Positions 32,489 to 44,900 of a stretch of 64,000 bases of DNA are shown here, one piece after another. The position numbers and the translations under genes are program-made. The notes beneath the pieces were generated by a model. That model ran no database searches, was not told where the DNA came from, and was given only the letters and a program-made list of their open reading frames with translations. Every line of letters begins with the position of its first letter. The first letter of the stretch is position 1. The stretch is taken from NCBI GenBank assembly GCA_030340625.1, contig JAOPHQ010002282.1:221001-285000 (forward strand). The letters are read 5' to 3'. The DNA is from Merluccius polli (taxonomy: Eukaryota > Chordata > Actinopteri > Gadiformes > Merlucciidae).

Positions 32489-32599
32489 AAGTATGTTTTA
32501 ATTAGTGTAGTAATAATAATTAGTGTACTTTAATCCCATGAAAATAAGAATGTGTGTTTTCGTTGGCAGAGAATAGTAATTAGTAATTAGTAAGTAAGT

Positions 32600-33229
32600 A
32601 GTAAATCTCAATCACGGCAAGATCCAAAAGGCACTGACAACTAGTGGAATCCAATGGATACTCAACCCCCCATCTGCTGCACATGTTGATGGTGTTTGGG
32701 AAAGGTTCATTACGTCAGTCATGAAGAGCCTGCATTCAATAACGAAGGAACAAATTCTGGATGCTAGAGCCTTTTGACAGCAATGTGCGAAGTGGAAGCA
32801 ATCCACCCATGGACCCATAACTTCCATAACAAACGATTCCATTGGCCTAGAACCGCTGACACCAAACCACTTGCTTCAGTTGAAGTGTCAACCAGTTGAG
32901 CCCCCAGGAATCTTCCAGAAATGTACTCGTGTCCATGATGGAGGCAATTAAAATATATCAGACCTCTTCTAGAAACTACGAATTAGGGAATAGCTTCCCA
33001 TAATGCAGGATAGAAGCAAGTGGAGAAGATGCAGAAGGAACCTCTGTACTGGAGACCTGGTCCTGATTGTGGACGACCAAGCTCCCAGAAACTCATGTTT
33101 GATGGGATGTGTCATCAAAACCTTACCAGATGCCCAAGGTCTGATTAGAAGTGTTTTGGTGAAAACAAAGACTGCTGTGGTGCAGAGGCCTTACAGTAGT
33201 CTGTGTTTGCAGTTGGAAGCCAGTTGCTG
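32600..33229 (+). pseudogene. BEL/Pao retrotransposon integrase C-terminal fragment
   Basis: Readings on + include QWILNPPSAAHVDGVWERFI, then VMKSLHSITKEQILDARAF and a stop, EPLTPNHLLQLKCQPVEPPG, and RRNLCTGDLVLIVDDQAPRN followed by VLVKTKTAVVQRPYSSLCLQ. These match the end of the integrase and the following DUF5641-type domain of Pao/BEL elements. Stops and frameshifts interrupt it. No LTRs were seen nearby. Confidence 0.75.
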
Positions 33230-33589
33230 AATGGTGGTTCATGTGCTTGAACCTCTGACCCCAGAAGTAATTTGATAATTATATTATGGACTACTATAGA
33301 CTATTACATTTTGGAATGTGTATATAAAGAATTACTTAGGTGTATAATTAAATTATGTACCTTATTTAGAATATAAAGTGTTACAAGCTCCTCATACATC
33401 ATTGAATCTCCTGATAGTAATTGCTTGCAGTGGACGAACGTGGAAATTATCGCATAGAATGAATTATATCTACATGGGGAGCAGGTCCTCTTCCACGGAG
33501 CCCGCCATGTTGCACCGCCATGTTTCTACAGTAGCCCTAAATGGACAACCCGCTCTAGAGAGGACTTGTTTTTTTTTAATTGAATCAAA

Positions 33590-34165
33590 CTCACTAAATC
33601 TAATAACTAATTTGAATTTCAATTAAGAACGGAAGACAAACAAAAAAACAGATTTCAACCTTTATTTCCAGTATCTAATTTAATGTTCATGTCAAATATA
33701 CTTGGTGCCGATTTTAATTTTGATATTTTATTCTCTCTGGTTTCTGTGCCCCATTTTGTGGACAAACATGTCCTCTTCTTTTATAGAGACGTGTTTATTT
33801 TCGCACCTAAGAAAGTAATTGTTGGACTCCATCAGTGACGAGAACAGTTAAACAACAGGTAGGCGATAAACTCCTTTGTTGACAGTGACCAGAATTCACA
33901 CGCAGCGCGCTAAGTGCAGCATAACTTCCGGAGGACAGAAATCCGAGAATAAAATATCAAAATCAAAATAGGCACCGAGACTGTTCTTTGATTGTTGTAT
34001 ATTTGAAATGAACCTTAAATTAGATATTGGAAATAGAGGTCGAAATCAGTTTTTTGTTTGACACTAAAACGGAATAATTAAATAACAAACTGTTTTCCCA
34101 TTTTATTGTTTTTCCATTCTTAATTGAAATTCAAAAGAACGAATGGTACACAGACCTTTAACCAT
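33590..34165. mobile_element. Decayed inverted-repeat element, TIR reminiscent of transposon B
   Basis: TTGAATTTCAATTAAGAACG at about 33611 is matched by an inverted copy near 34100-34135, and a second block (TTTATTTCCAGTATCTAATT against its complement) pairs about 33660-33745 with about 33965-34045. The right end GAACGAATGGTACACAGA resembles the transposon B end CGAATGATACACGGA. No gene remains inside. It may be a deletion derivative of a related family; the left terminus is degraded. Confidence 0.45.
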
Positions 34166-34605
34166 TCCATCAATTCAGGAATGCATTTCACAAGTGCATT
34201 ACGACTATTAAAAGAGAAACACACGTAGACAGTCATAAAAGTTACAGGCCTTTGCCCGAATAACCATTTTAATATTTACTTTACCATTCTTCATCGTAGG
34301 TTAAAACCCATAAAACTGTTGTGGGGTGGCACAACATTGACCATCAATAGCGGCCGGTAACGATTGCAAACTCATATTTTGTAACATTAAAATATCATCA
34401 AGTGCATTAATAGAGGATAAGTGGTCAATATTTTTAACAGTAACAATAACAAATAACATGAAAACGAATTAAATGTGTGCAAACGAACATTCACAGGCAA
34501 GAGAAGTAAAATAATCAATATAGGCTAGTAAATGAATAGGCAATTAATACAATCAGAAATACAGGCCTATCAAATTCCTTACTGATTAAAACTCATGAAA
34601 CATGT
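34166..34605. other. No recognisable feature
   Basis: AT-rich DNA between the inverted-repeat element and the hAT pseudogene. No coding similarity or repeat structure was recognised. Confidence 0.5.
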
Positions 34606-34609
34606 GCAA

Positions 34610-37313
34610 TTAGGCCACACTATCCTTAAGTTGGATGGAAATGTTTTCCCTAAAACTTTGACAATGTATTTCTCCTCTGGTCACACACATCAATGAACTC
34701 ATTTGTAACTTTTTTTTTAAATCAATCAGATCTGTGCATCGCTTATGTGTGTGAAGTAGGGCCAAGTGGTTCAGCCTACAAGCTGTCATGGTGCTCCGCA
34801 GATAGGTCTTCAGTCTGCGTAATCCACTGAATGACCTCTCCGCTGTGCACATTGTGACTGGAAGGGTGTAAAAAAGCTTGACGGTCTTCACAAGCTCGCT
34901 GAACAGTTCCATCAACCCAACTTCACCTTTGAAAAATGCCCTTCGTGCATTGAGCGTATATTGACACTGCGCACTCTGCACACATCGCCAAACATATCCA
35001 GCTGCACCTCCAAGCGGCCCATATCCAAGTCTTTGCTGTCCCACACAGGAGTGCCCGTCTCGCAGTTGATTTTCCCCACCACTGCACGCTCGAAGAGTTT
35101 GATTCGGTTGAAAGCCTCAGACCAGAACCGGTTGCTCAAACAGGCAATGCAGCTGTCGAGAACCTCTAAATGCAGTCTACGAAAGTACTCCTTGGCACCA
35201 CCAGAGAATGTAGATGCTGAGTCTGTGTGGAGCGGGCAGCAGAGACTTTGGGGCCTTGGGATCACCTACAGTGGGACTCTCCTGTGCGCCCTGAACCACA
35301 TTTTGGTAGAACGCGCTGAAGGAGACAGCACTTCGCTTTGACTGCAAACTACAAAGCAGGACGTTGATTTTCTTTTTAACGTCAGAGAGCGACAGCTTTG
35401 GTGACTGGATAGCTGAGTTCACCTCTTCCATGGGGGACATGACATCCACCAACAGCCGCAGTGTAGAGTAGAAGGAGAATTTCTGTCTTTTCAAGAAACC
35501 ACTGCACTTGCTACCCGCATCACCATAAGACTTTTCTGAGAAATCATGGAAGTAACTTGCCAGGCTCTCATAGTTCGCAAGAACTGACTTGACACTGCTC
35601 ACTTGCATCGTCCAGCGGGTGGGGCAAAGTGGGCGCAAACTGTTCCCACCTGCAGGCTCGCGGAAAGAGTCAAACCATGCCAGTCTTTTAGGTGACTCTG
35701 ATTGAATTGATCAGCTCTTTGACTGTCTTCATTGCATCTCGGCATATGTTAACCCTTGAAACGGCATCTTGAAACGCAAGGTTCATGTTGTGGGCATTAC
35801 AATGCACGTACATTGCCTCTTCTTGTATGTCCTTGACGCGCACTTGTAAGCCCGACCTGCTCCCTGACATATTTGCAACCCCATCGTAGCACTGTCCTCT
35901 ACAGTCTGACCAGGACAAACCCAGTCTAAGCAGAGAATCATTGAGAACAGAAAACAGCGTGTTGGCAGAAGTTGATTCAATTTGGTAAAATCCAATAAAG
36001 TCCTCTGTACTGTTCAGATCATTGTCAAAATACCTAATGCAGACACTCATCTGTTCGTGCTGTGTGACATCTGCCGTCTCGTCCACGATGACTGTGAACA
36101 ATCTGGCCCCCTGTATGTCCGCAATGACTCCTCGCAGGACCTCAAACGCCAGCATCTTTATTATTTCATTTTGAATTTCATGCGACATACTTTTATTGAT
36201 TATGATTCTTCCTCCCTTTTTAGCCAATTTGCAAGAGCCTCATTATCCTGCGATCTTACTTGTAATGTCTGCATAAAATTGGAATCGATGTCTTCATGGC
36301 CTCTGACTGCCAAACCCTGTCTCATGTTAAGAATAAATAATAACATATGTATCAACAGGCTGTAATATCTACACATAGCCACAAAGGAATAGAAATAAAT
36401 ATATAAGTTGTATTAACCGCACCTGGCCACCAGATGGCAGCACACATAATACACTGGGGGCGGGCGTTCAACACTAGCCAATCAGAGCATATTATGCGTC
36501 ATAGAGGCCACGCCTGCCCAGGTACTACCAAACAACACATCCGGGGGAAGACAGAAACCCCCAGGCAGCGTATCTGTTAAGATATCCAGCTAAGGGGGAG
36601 CTCCACGCGCGTGAATTTTACAATTCCTCTCCATTTGCTTCATGGATAAATACCTAAAGCTAAACAAATAAAGTGAGTTAAAAGCGATCCTGTGTCGGGG
36701 GCCTTCTTCCTCAAAGAACAGCATTACACTCACCAGTAGCCGCAAGGTAGAGATCATGACCAGAAGAGCATCTCTCGCTTGGACCATGTCCTTAGCTTTT
36801 TGGTCAGACATATGCTGGAGAACATTTACCCCACGCACAAAGGTTGCGTATTTGAAGACAGCTTCTCGATGGCACTGGGATTTCTCATGTGCTCGGAATT
36901 TCTCTGGCCCCTTCCTGAAGTTTTTGAATCCATCGCAGAGGAAGGCTCCCTCTCTCTTAGTGGAAAACGTCAAGAGATTCTGTTCATCCCAAGACTGGCG
37001 CACTTCACAAAAAGCTTTGCCATCTTCAAATTTCAACCATTTAAAAGTTGACAGCCACTCTTCTCTAAAACTTCCCGCGGATGAACTTGAATTTTCCTCA
37101 GTCCTCTTGTGTTTTTGACTGGGACCGGGCACAGGGCTGACAGTCTTCTAGGCCTAGCACTACAGTTTGGGTGTCATTAGTGCAGGATGCAGCGACACTG
37201 GAGACGGTAAGCGCAGAGCTCATCTGTTCTTCATTATCCACAGAGCCTTCGGTGACATTGATGGCAGTGGCATTGGTGGTAGCAGTAGGCCTCCGAATAA
37301 TCCACTTGTCCAT
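34610..37313 (-). pseudogene. hAT-superfamily transposase (ZMYM/TTF-finger type), broken
   Basis: Minus strand from MDKWIIRRP at 37313. A TTF-type zinc-finger region follows (WLSTFKWLKFEDGKAFCEV, then DGFKNFRKGPEKFRAHEKSQ). After an interruption at about 36320-36735 come RQGLAVRGHEDIDSNF, LFTVIVDETADVTQHEQMSV (first Asp of the RNase-H-like core), GQCYDGVANMSG (second Asp) and CPTRWT. The hAT dimerisation region is TAERSFSGLRRLKTYLRSTM at about 34830. At least four frameshifts are present (near 37120, 35670, 35250 and 34990). The interruption has a GTGAGT donor-like start, so it may be an intron or an insertion. Terminal repeats were not identified. Some proteins of this type are domesticated, but the frameshifts argue against that here. 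Confidence 0.8.
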
Positions 37314-38414
37314 AATGTTTTGTCGTTTAATCGCTGCTATATCTAGCTATGTTTAGCTCATGCCAAGTTAACTCGAACTACGTAAGTGAGTGGACAAAAC
37401 ATATCAAAATTCGCGGGGTCGACCTGTCAATCATTTGCCACTCTGCCAACCATTGGTATGTCAGGAATGTTGCTAGTGATGCCTAAGAACGATTGGTGGG
37501 GGGAGAGGGAGGTGGCGGGGTTCTGTCACAGCGCAGCACAGCATTCTACCGAGCAGCACAGCATTCTATCGCGCTGGGTTTATTTAAAGGGCCAGACAAC
37601 GAAAACGTGCCGGTTCACTTCGTTTCAATATTGAGGGGTTTTTGCACCCCCAACCTCATCTTTGGGGGTGCAAGAAACCTTGTGCCCCCCAGAGATGGCG
37701 CCAGTGTACATACATACATTACAGGTCTCAGACTGAGAACCCATAAACAGATAAGGTTTCCTGTAAAAACAGGAGAAAGAATGAGACAGGCAACAGGTGC
37801 TTCTGTTTCGTGCAGCTTCGCTCAGCAGAATCCTTTATTTGCCAATATGCAAAATATATATTTTTCTCTTTCTGTATTCCAATGTTATTTTATCCATACA
37901 AAGTACAAAATACATAGGCTAGTAACAATCTCTTTCTTTCAAATAAAACACACATTTTCCATTTCTCCATTGAAATAATCCTGAGTTCAATCAGCGTATT
38001 ACTGCATGATGAATCCTCATTCAGTCCATCAACTGAGCTAGTGTTTTCATTTAGTTTACAAATACCTCAAAGAAAACATTACTATTAAATGTAGAATTTC
38101 TGGGTTCTCACATTCCCTTATTTAACCTCACTCATAGTGCAAATTAAAAAACTAGCACATCGCTACTAATGACTGTCAGTTCGGTAAGAATGCATGAGCT
38201 GAAGACTTGCAAAGTCTAACTTTTCAAAGTGCTTATAATGTTCAGGAAAGTACACATCGAACTGTAACACCAATAATATCTCCATTTAGAACAAGCTGTT
38301 ATACAATGAAAAATAGTATTTAACCCAAAATGAAATGTGCTGGGGCCAAAACTAAACTAGCTTGGATCTTACTTTGATCTCAACCGAAAGTTTGCAGCCG
38401 GCTCCATCTTGGAT
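37314..38414. other. Noncoding DNA with one hairpin
   Basis: The only structure seen is a strong hairpin at about 37636-37682, with GGTTTTTGCACCCCCAAC pairing with CTTTGGGGGTGCAAGAAACC across an 8-10 base loop. It could be the end of the hAT element or of another MITE. The remainder is AT-rich and shows no coding similarity. Confidence 0.45.
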
Positions 38415-38745
38415 TACCCGCTGTGGCAGGGTAGCTCCTGGCCACACGCCACCTAAGTGGCTTTCCTTGGGGCCCTCCGACACAGGACACGAGTAGATGT
38501 TCAACATGTTTATTGGAGAGCAGGTGGTATTTGCTGAGCTGGTGTTCAAGCTGCCAAGACAGTGGCTCCTCCTCGAGTGTGTGTGTTGATGGCTCGTTTA
38601 TCCTGGGTGCCATGATTGCTCTGCACCCCAGGTGTGCAGCCCCACCCAGCCCAGAGTCTAATCAGTCTGACTCAGGCCAGGTGAGGCTGTAGACCAGCCA
38701 TCAACAACACACACTCCACATACACCCTCCACACCCGCAACACAA
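38415..38745 (-). repeat. LTR-like dispersed repeat, inverted partner of 56855-57165
   Basis: The complement shares CTGGTCTACAGCCTCACCTG, GTCAGACTGATT, GAGCAATCATGGCACCCAGG, CCAATAAA and CCTGTGTCGGAGGGCCCC with 56855-57165, in the same order. The AATAAA followed by a short conserved end fits the 3' half of an LTR or a similar polymerase II repeat. No coding partner or second LTR was identified close by. Confidence 0.6.
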
Positions 38746-39136
38746 AGGAAAATCGTATTTTCTCTACTTGTTCTCAAAACCATATAGTTGTACTAATTAC
38801 CCTTACAAAATCGATCTAACATTTAATTTAAATGTTAAGCAACATGTGTATGTAGTTATACAAATTTTAAAACTTCACCAACCTGCTCAGCAGAATGAAG
38901 AAACAACGAGTCCGCACGCAAAGAGAGCCCATGGGAGAAGCAACGCGCCACACTGCCTCCCAGTGGCAACACTTAAATACCCACACTGTGTGTTAAAACA
39001 AAGCCTTGTAGTTTCACTCAGAGACAATCATTTATCTTTTTGGCTCATTTCAGAATATTCCTCGCACAGAAATAACATTCCCAAAATAAAAACAAACAAA
39101 ATTACATAAACTGTGATCATATTGTGTGTGTGTCAC

Positions 39137-39214
39137 ACATACATACATACATACATACATACATACATACATACATACATACATACATACATACATACAT
39201 ACATACATACATAA
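39137..39214. repeat. CATA microsatellite
   Basis: About 19 tandem copies of ACAT. The surrounding 38760-39605 is otherwise unremarkable AT-rich DNA with no coding similarity. Confidence 0.95.
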
Positions 39215-39605
39215 AGTACACTGACTATGTCCTACTATACACCATGATTGATCCCTCAGATGGGCATTTCCTTTTGAATGGGTTGTGTCAATTTCCAGTT
39301 CCTAACTCATACAGATGTAGTATCACGTGGTATTGTAGTATCATGTGGTATAGTCTTCTGTCTTCATCAGGTTCCTGCCAAAAATAACACACCCAAACTG
39401 AACAGACTCTGTTATATATCTCCACAATTACAAGGGGTTTTAAGTTAACCGTGGTACCAAAAGAAAGATAACACCTGTAAGGTTGTTGTTAAAGTGAAAT
39501 AATCACTGTGGATGCTACTGGATCAGAGTGAATAAATCTAGAACACAGAATAAATGGAAGATTGAATTTCCGCCTGAAATAAATGTCATGTTTTAGTGTG
39601 AATAA

Positions 39606-39894
39606 TGTAATGTACTCCGTATTTCTTGTTTTAGTGAAACCCTTTTCTTTTAGCTGTGTGTTGCCCTTTTTGATTTAATTGAGTGAAATACCATGTTAAA
39701 AGAGTTGACCACTAGATGGCAGTGTAAGGCCAGGAATGAGTGTGTGTGTAGCGAAATAAGCAGAGAAGAAGAAAATAAAAAAATGCACGAGTTGCCTGTA
39801 CAGTTCTACACGACGAATTCAAATAAAACAAAGGATTATTAACAGCACACGGTTTGGATGCTCATCTTTTAATTTCCTTACCAAGTGTGCAACA
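39606..39894 (+). repeat. 5' LTR
   Basis: 289 bp, TGTAATGTACTCCG...GTGTGCAACA. An AATAAA signal lies at about 39825. The same sequence recurs at 46435-46723, 49872-50160 and 53308-53596. Confidence 0.95.
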
Positions 39895-39898
39895 AAAT

Positions 39899-39916
39899 TG
39901 GTGCCCAACGTGGGGC
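39899..39916 (+). other. Primer-binding site
   Basis: TGGTGCCCAACGTGGGGC, one mismatch from the 18-nt site complementary to the 3' end of tRNA-Lys(1,2) (TGGCGCCCAACGTGGGGC). It sits four bases downstream of the LTR, where first-strand synthesis would begin. Confidence 0.8.
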
Positions 39917-39971
39917 TCGTCGTGATGCGAAGAGACGTCTGAAGGAAAGAAGAAACGGTTGAATATACACA

Positions 39972-41954
39972 ATGGATTTGGAGCAGCTACAAGATCAGCT
40001 AACGGAGGTATTGTGTCAGCTTACACTCGAGCAGCTAAAAGTGATGTGTATCCAAGCTAAAGTTTCTCCAGACAAAACAAAGAGGCACACGTTAATTCGA
40101 GCAGTGAATGAGTCTGTGGATAATGCAATAGAAAGTGAGGAAGATGACGTAGCAGAGACGTTTGTTCAAGAGTTACTAGCTACAGCGAAGCGATTGAGAC
40201 AAAAGGCAACGGAGGGAGATGAAAGTAATGGCGGCAGTGAAGACGAGTTACGGCGCCTACAAAACCAGTATGCTGAAATGCAGTTGAGCTTCCGACAATC
40301 GACCAGAATGCTCGAGGAAGAAATGAGTCATCTCAGAGAGAAAGTTAATAGGCGACCCAGCTCACCCCACTCACCATTTTCCCGAGCTCCTGAAGTAGTA
40401 ATCAGACGCGAATTTCGGATAAATGGCCAGATAGGCGAACTGGGGCAGAAAGATAAGTTATCCTACACGAATCTCATGCATCAAATTGACACTGGAACAC
40501 GTAAGGGCCATAGTGACGCAGAAATGGTTGAAGCTGTAGTGAAAGCTGCTACTCCAGGACTGAGTTTACGAGATATGTTGGAAAGTAAAAGTAATTTGAC
40601 ACTGGCACAGTTAAAGATAATTCTCAAGGCTCACTTTAAAGAAAACAATACAACAGATATGTTCCACAGGCTTGTTAACATAAGTCAGGATGCAAAAGAA
40701 TCTCCTCAGAATTTTCTCTTTCGTGTCATTGAGCTCAAAGAAAGACTGATGTCAGCTGCTTCAGATGCTAGCTCAGATGTTCAGTATAACCCTGATCTCA
40801 TTCAGAAGAAATTTCTTAGGTCACTAAGCACAGGGCTATTGAGTGATAATATTAGGCTGCAACTGAAATTTTATCTAGATGACCCAGGCGTGACTGATGA
40901 GACTTTGATAGAAAAAATGAATGATGCGGCCGCTGTTGACTTGGAGACACAGCAGAAATTGAAGAGGAGTAATCCAGTCAAACCAGCTAGAGTAAACGAG
41001 TTACAAACAGAGACATCTATTGACCAGATGCAAGCAGACAGGAATCAGGCACCTGGACAGAGTACCCCAGTGAAGGCCAATGTAAAAGGTCAAAAAGTGA
41101 CAGCGGTGAAAAACCAGATTGAATCAGAATTGATGGATGCGATAAAGCAGCTGAGAGATGAAGTAGCGGAGCTGAAGAAGACTGTCCACCAGTCACCACG
41201 ACCCCCTAGGCAGTTCCAACCCAGAACCAGGCGGGCATGCAGAGGATGTCAAGAGAGAGGTGATGAGGAGCAATGTGACCACTGCTTTAAATGCGGCCTC
41301 ACTGGGCATCTCTCAAGAGGATGTAGAGCTCAAGGGAACCCAAAAGGTAAAAGTAGCACTGTAGACGTTTCTGGCCAAAGCATACGAGGGACACCTCCTA
41401 CTGTTCAAGAACAACTGAGTGGGTCACAAGACACTCAGGCTATCCTTAGGGAAAGCATTCACCAGTTAGAAGAGAGACTGCTGGCAGAAGGAGGGGGACC
41501 CGGTGGGAGAGTTGCAGGATCTGTGTATGTCAGCCACATCTCACCCCGACATCACTCTCAGCTGCTTCGTCTCATTGGAAAGAAATGCATGGTCAATTGC
41601 TACCTCGATGGTGTCAAGACTCAAGCTTTATGGGACACTGGATCGCAGGTTTGCCTCATCAGTGAAGTCTGGAGAAAGAAATACATCCCTAAGGTGAGAG
41701 TGAGGAACACTGAAGAACTACTAGGCCCCGGCGCTCTGGTGGGGAAAGCCGTCAACCAGACAGATATCCCTTTCCAAGGATGGGTGGAGGTAAAGTTCCA
41801 GCTGCAGCCGACACAAGCCCCGCAGATCAGGCTTCAGGTACCGATGCTTGTAACAGATGAGAGGGGGGTAGCTGAAGAGCCTATCATTGGCTACAATGTT
41901 ATTGAACAGCTGTTAAAGAGACCATCCACAGGAAGCAATAACAAAGGCTATTAG
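39972..41954 (+). CDS. Gag-protease of the Ty3/gypsy element
   Basis: 660 aa. The N-terminal half is helical and charged (MDLEQLQDQLTEVLCQLTLE), with a capsid-like region around residues 150-320. A coiled-coil-prone segment (LMDAIKQLRDEVAELKKTVH) lies near residue 385. One zinc knuckle, C-F-K-C-G-L-T-G-H-L-S-R-G-C, is near residue 440, and a retropepsin motif ALWDTGSQVCLIS near residue 555. Protease is thus in the first frame, before the stop at 41952. The pol frame is open from 41917 and overlaps this gene by 38 nt. The ATG at 39972 is the first in frame after the primer-binding site. Confidence 0.9.
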   Translation: MDLEQLQDQLTEVLCQLTLEQLKVMCIQAKVSPDKTKRHTLIRAVNESVDNAIESEEDDVAETFVQELLATAKRLRQKATEGDESNGGSEDELRRLQNQYAEMQLSFRQSTRMLEEEMSHLREKVNRRPSSPHSPFSRAPEVVIRREFRINGQIGELGQKDKLSYTNLMHQIDTGTRKGHSDAEMVEAVVKAATPGLSLRDMLESKSNLTLAQLKIILKAHFKENNTTDMFHRLVNISQDAKESPQNFLFRVIELKERLMSAASDASSDVQYNPDLIQKKFLRSLSTGLLSDNIRLQLKFYLDDPGVTDETLIEKMNDAAAVDLETQQKLKRSNPVKPARVNELQTETSIDQMQADRNQAPGQSTPVKANVKGQKVTAVKNQIESELMDAIKQLRDEVAELKKTVHQSPRPPRQFQPRTRRACRGCQERGDEEQCDHCFKCGLTGHLSRGCRAQGNPKGKSSTVDVSGQSIRGTPPTVQEQLSGSQDTQAILRESIHQLEERLLAEGGGPGGRVAGSVYVSHISPRHHSQLLRLIGKKCMVNCYLDGVKTQALWDTGSQVCLISEVWRKKYIPKVRVRNTEELLGPGALVGKAVNQTDIPFQGWVEVKFQLQPTQAPQIRLQVPMLVTDERGVAEEPIIGYNVIEQLLKRPSTGSNNKGY

Positions 41955-41988
41955 CACAGCTTTCTCATTTGACTGTAAGAAGACTGAA

Positions 41989-44900
41989 ATGTTTGTGAGA
42001 ATGATTAAAACCAGTGACCCTGAATGCAGCGACGGTGTCGTTAGAATGGGAAGGCAGAAGGAAGTCATCCAGGCTGGCCAGGTTAGAAGTGTGAAGTGTT
42101 CGGTGAGGACAGGGCCGCTGCTATCCAGCCAAGAAGCGCTCTTCGTGCCAGATGAACATGCACCCTGGTCGGAGGGCGCGCGTATGATGGAGAGCATGAT
42201 AACTCTGGGTAAAGGGACATATTCTCGTCTAACACTGCCAGTCATCAATGACACAGGCCATGACATCACACTGAGTCCACGCACCGTGCTGGGGCAAGTC
42301 CAACTAGTCAAGGCTGTTTATCCAGCGGAAGCCAAGCCAGTCGTTGCCCCATCAGCTTCTCCAGTAGTGCCCCCTGAAGTCAACGGAGAGGAATCTGCAC
42401 CTGCTAAAAATGAGTTGGAGGACAAGGACAGGTATGATCCACCAATAGCAGTGACTCACCTGCCCCTGGCTCATCAACAAAAAGTGAAACAGTTGTTGAG
42501 GGAGGAGTGTCAAGCATTTGCCAAAGGGGATGAGGACGTAGGGTGCATCCCTTCCCTGCAACTGAAGATTAGACTTACAGACCCAACACCAGTAAGACGT
42601 ACCTATGTGTCTGTGCCAAAACCATTACACAAAGACGTGAAACAGTATTTGGAAGATTTGCTAAACAGGGGCTGGATTAAGAAATCAAGGTCACACTATT
42701 CGTCTCCCATTGTCTGTGTGCGGAAAAAAGATGGGAGCCTTCGTCTGTGTTGTGACTATAGGGAGCTCAACAAGAAGTCTCTGCCCGATCGCCACCCAAT
42801 ACCGCGTATTCAAGACACGCTTGACAGCTTACATGGTAGTGCCTGGTTTTCAGTATTAGACCAAGGAAAGGCCTACCACCAAGGCTTTATGGAAGAGAGT
42901 AGCAGACCCCTCACAGCCTTTATAACGCCCTGGGGACTGTACGAGTGGATACGAATCCCTTTTGGTTTGTCTTCCGCTCCCTCTGAATTCCAGCGGAGTA
43001 TGGAGGAGTGTCTGGTCGGCCTTCGGGATGAAATCTGTCAGCCATATTTAGATGACACTTTAGTACATAGCCAAACCTTTGAAGATCATCTGAAAGATTT
43101 GAGAAAAGTGCTTCAACGTTATCAGCAACATGGGGTGAAATTAACTGCAAAGAAGTGTGAGCTCTTCAAAAATAAGGTCAGATTCTTGGGAAAAATTGTA
43201 ACACCCGAAGGCTACACCATGGATCCGGCAGAGGTAGCTCCAGTACAGGATATGAAGCAACGCAAACCAGCTACTGTGGGTGAGGTGAGGAAACTACTTG
43301 GGTTTATCTCATACTACAGAGCGTATATCCCAAATTTCTCTCGCGTGGCCAAGCCTCTTTATGCTCTGTTGTGCTCTGAAGGGACAAGCAATGACGCTGT
43401 GAAAGACAACCGAAAGCAAAAAGCTGTGGCAAGAAAGAAAAAGCAAAGCCAGGTGCCCTCATATCAGCGAATTAGATGGACTGATGAGCATAGTGCAGTA
43501 CTTTGTCAGCTGATTGACCACCTCTCTAGTCCCCCTGTCTTGAGCTACCCGAACTTTGAGGAGCCATTCGTCCTGCATTGTGACGCATGTCAAGATGGAC
43601 TTGGGGCAGTGCTTTATCAAAGACAGGAAGGAAAGTTAAGGGTCATTGCTTATGGGTCCCGCACTCTTTCGACTCCAGAGAAGAATTACAATCTACACTC
43701 TGGTAAGCTAGAGTTTTTAGCAATGAAATGGGCCATATGTGAGCGGTTTAGGGATTATTTATATTACGCTCCGTCCTTCGTAGTGTATACAGATAATAAC
43801 CCTCTGACTTATGTGCTCACAACTGCTAAACTGAATGCAACCGCGCTGAGATGGGTGGCCGAGCTGGCAGACTTCCGATTTACAATTAAGTACAGGCCAG
43901 GCAAGTCTAATTCAGACGCAGACGGGCTATCAAGGATGCCCCTTGACATAGAGAAGTATATGCTAACTTGTTCCCAACAGATACAGCCGGACATCTTGTC
44001 CAGTTGCTGGAAGGGCTTGTCCATCTACCAGGAGGAGGGAGAGCCACTACTGTGTCCACTGACCATCGCAGCAGCAATCGCAGAGGTGAGCAGTGACCCA
44101 CAGATTGATACATTCACACAGATCTCCCCTAAAGACCTGAGGGCTGCTCAAGATGAGGAGCCACTGTTGCAGCGAGTGAAGCGGTGTGTCGCCAAACAGC
44201 AGTGGCCAAGGATCAAGGAGGCACACAGTGAGTTGTCTGTTTTTGCTAGGGAGAGAGCCAAATTGTTGTGTGATGCCGATGGTGTTCTCCGGCGGCAGAC
44301 ATCCACTCGAACACAACTAGTGGTGCCATCAAAGTTTCGCCCACTGATCTTGAATCAGACGCATGAAGAGATGGGACACTTGGGTGTTGAACGAACACTT
44401 CATCTCGTCCGTGATCGCTTTTTCTGGCCTCACATGCAGAGAGACATAGAGCACCACATCAACAAGGTGTGCAGTTGTGTGAAGCGCAAAAGACCCAATA
44501 AAGCAGTAAGAGCACCACTGACCAATATTGTGACGACATACCCCTTTGAACTGGTCTCAGTTGACTTCCTTCACTTAGAGAAGTGTAAAGGAGGATATGA
44601 TTACATTCTGGTGGTCATGGACCATTTCACACGATTTGCGCAGGCATATGCATGTAGGAACAACACTGCTCGAACGGCTGCAGAGAAGATCTTTGGAGAC
44701 TTTGTCCTCAAATTCGGTTTTCCCACTAAATTGCATCATGATCAGGGGAGGGAATTTGAAAACAAATTGTTTGCTGAACTTCAAAAATACAGTGGAATCC
44801 AGGGTTCCCGCACAACCCCTTACCACCCCCAGGGAAATGGTCAAGTGGAGCGCTTTAACCGCACCCTACTGGCCATGTTGCGTAACCTGGATGATGAAGC

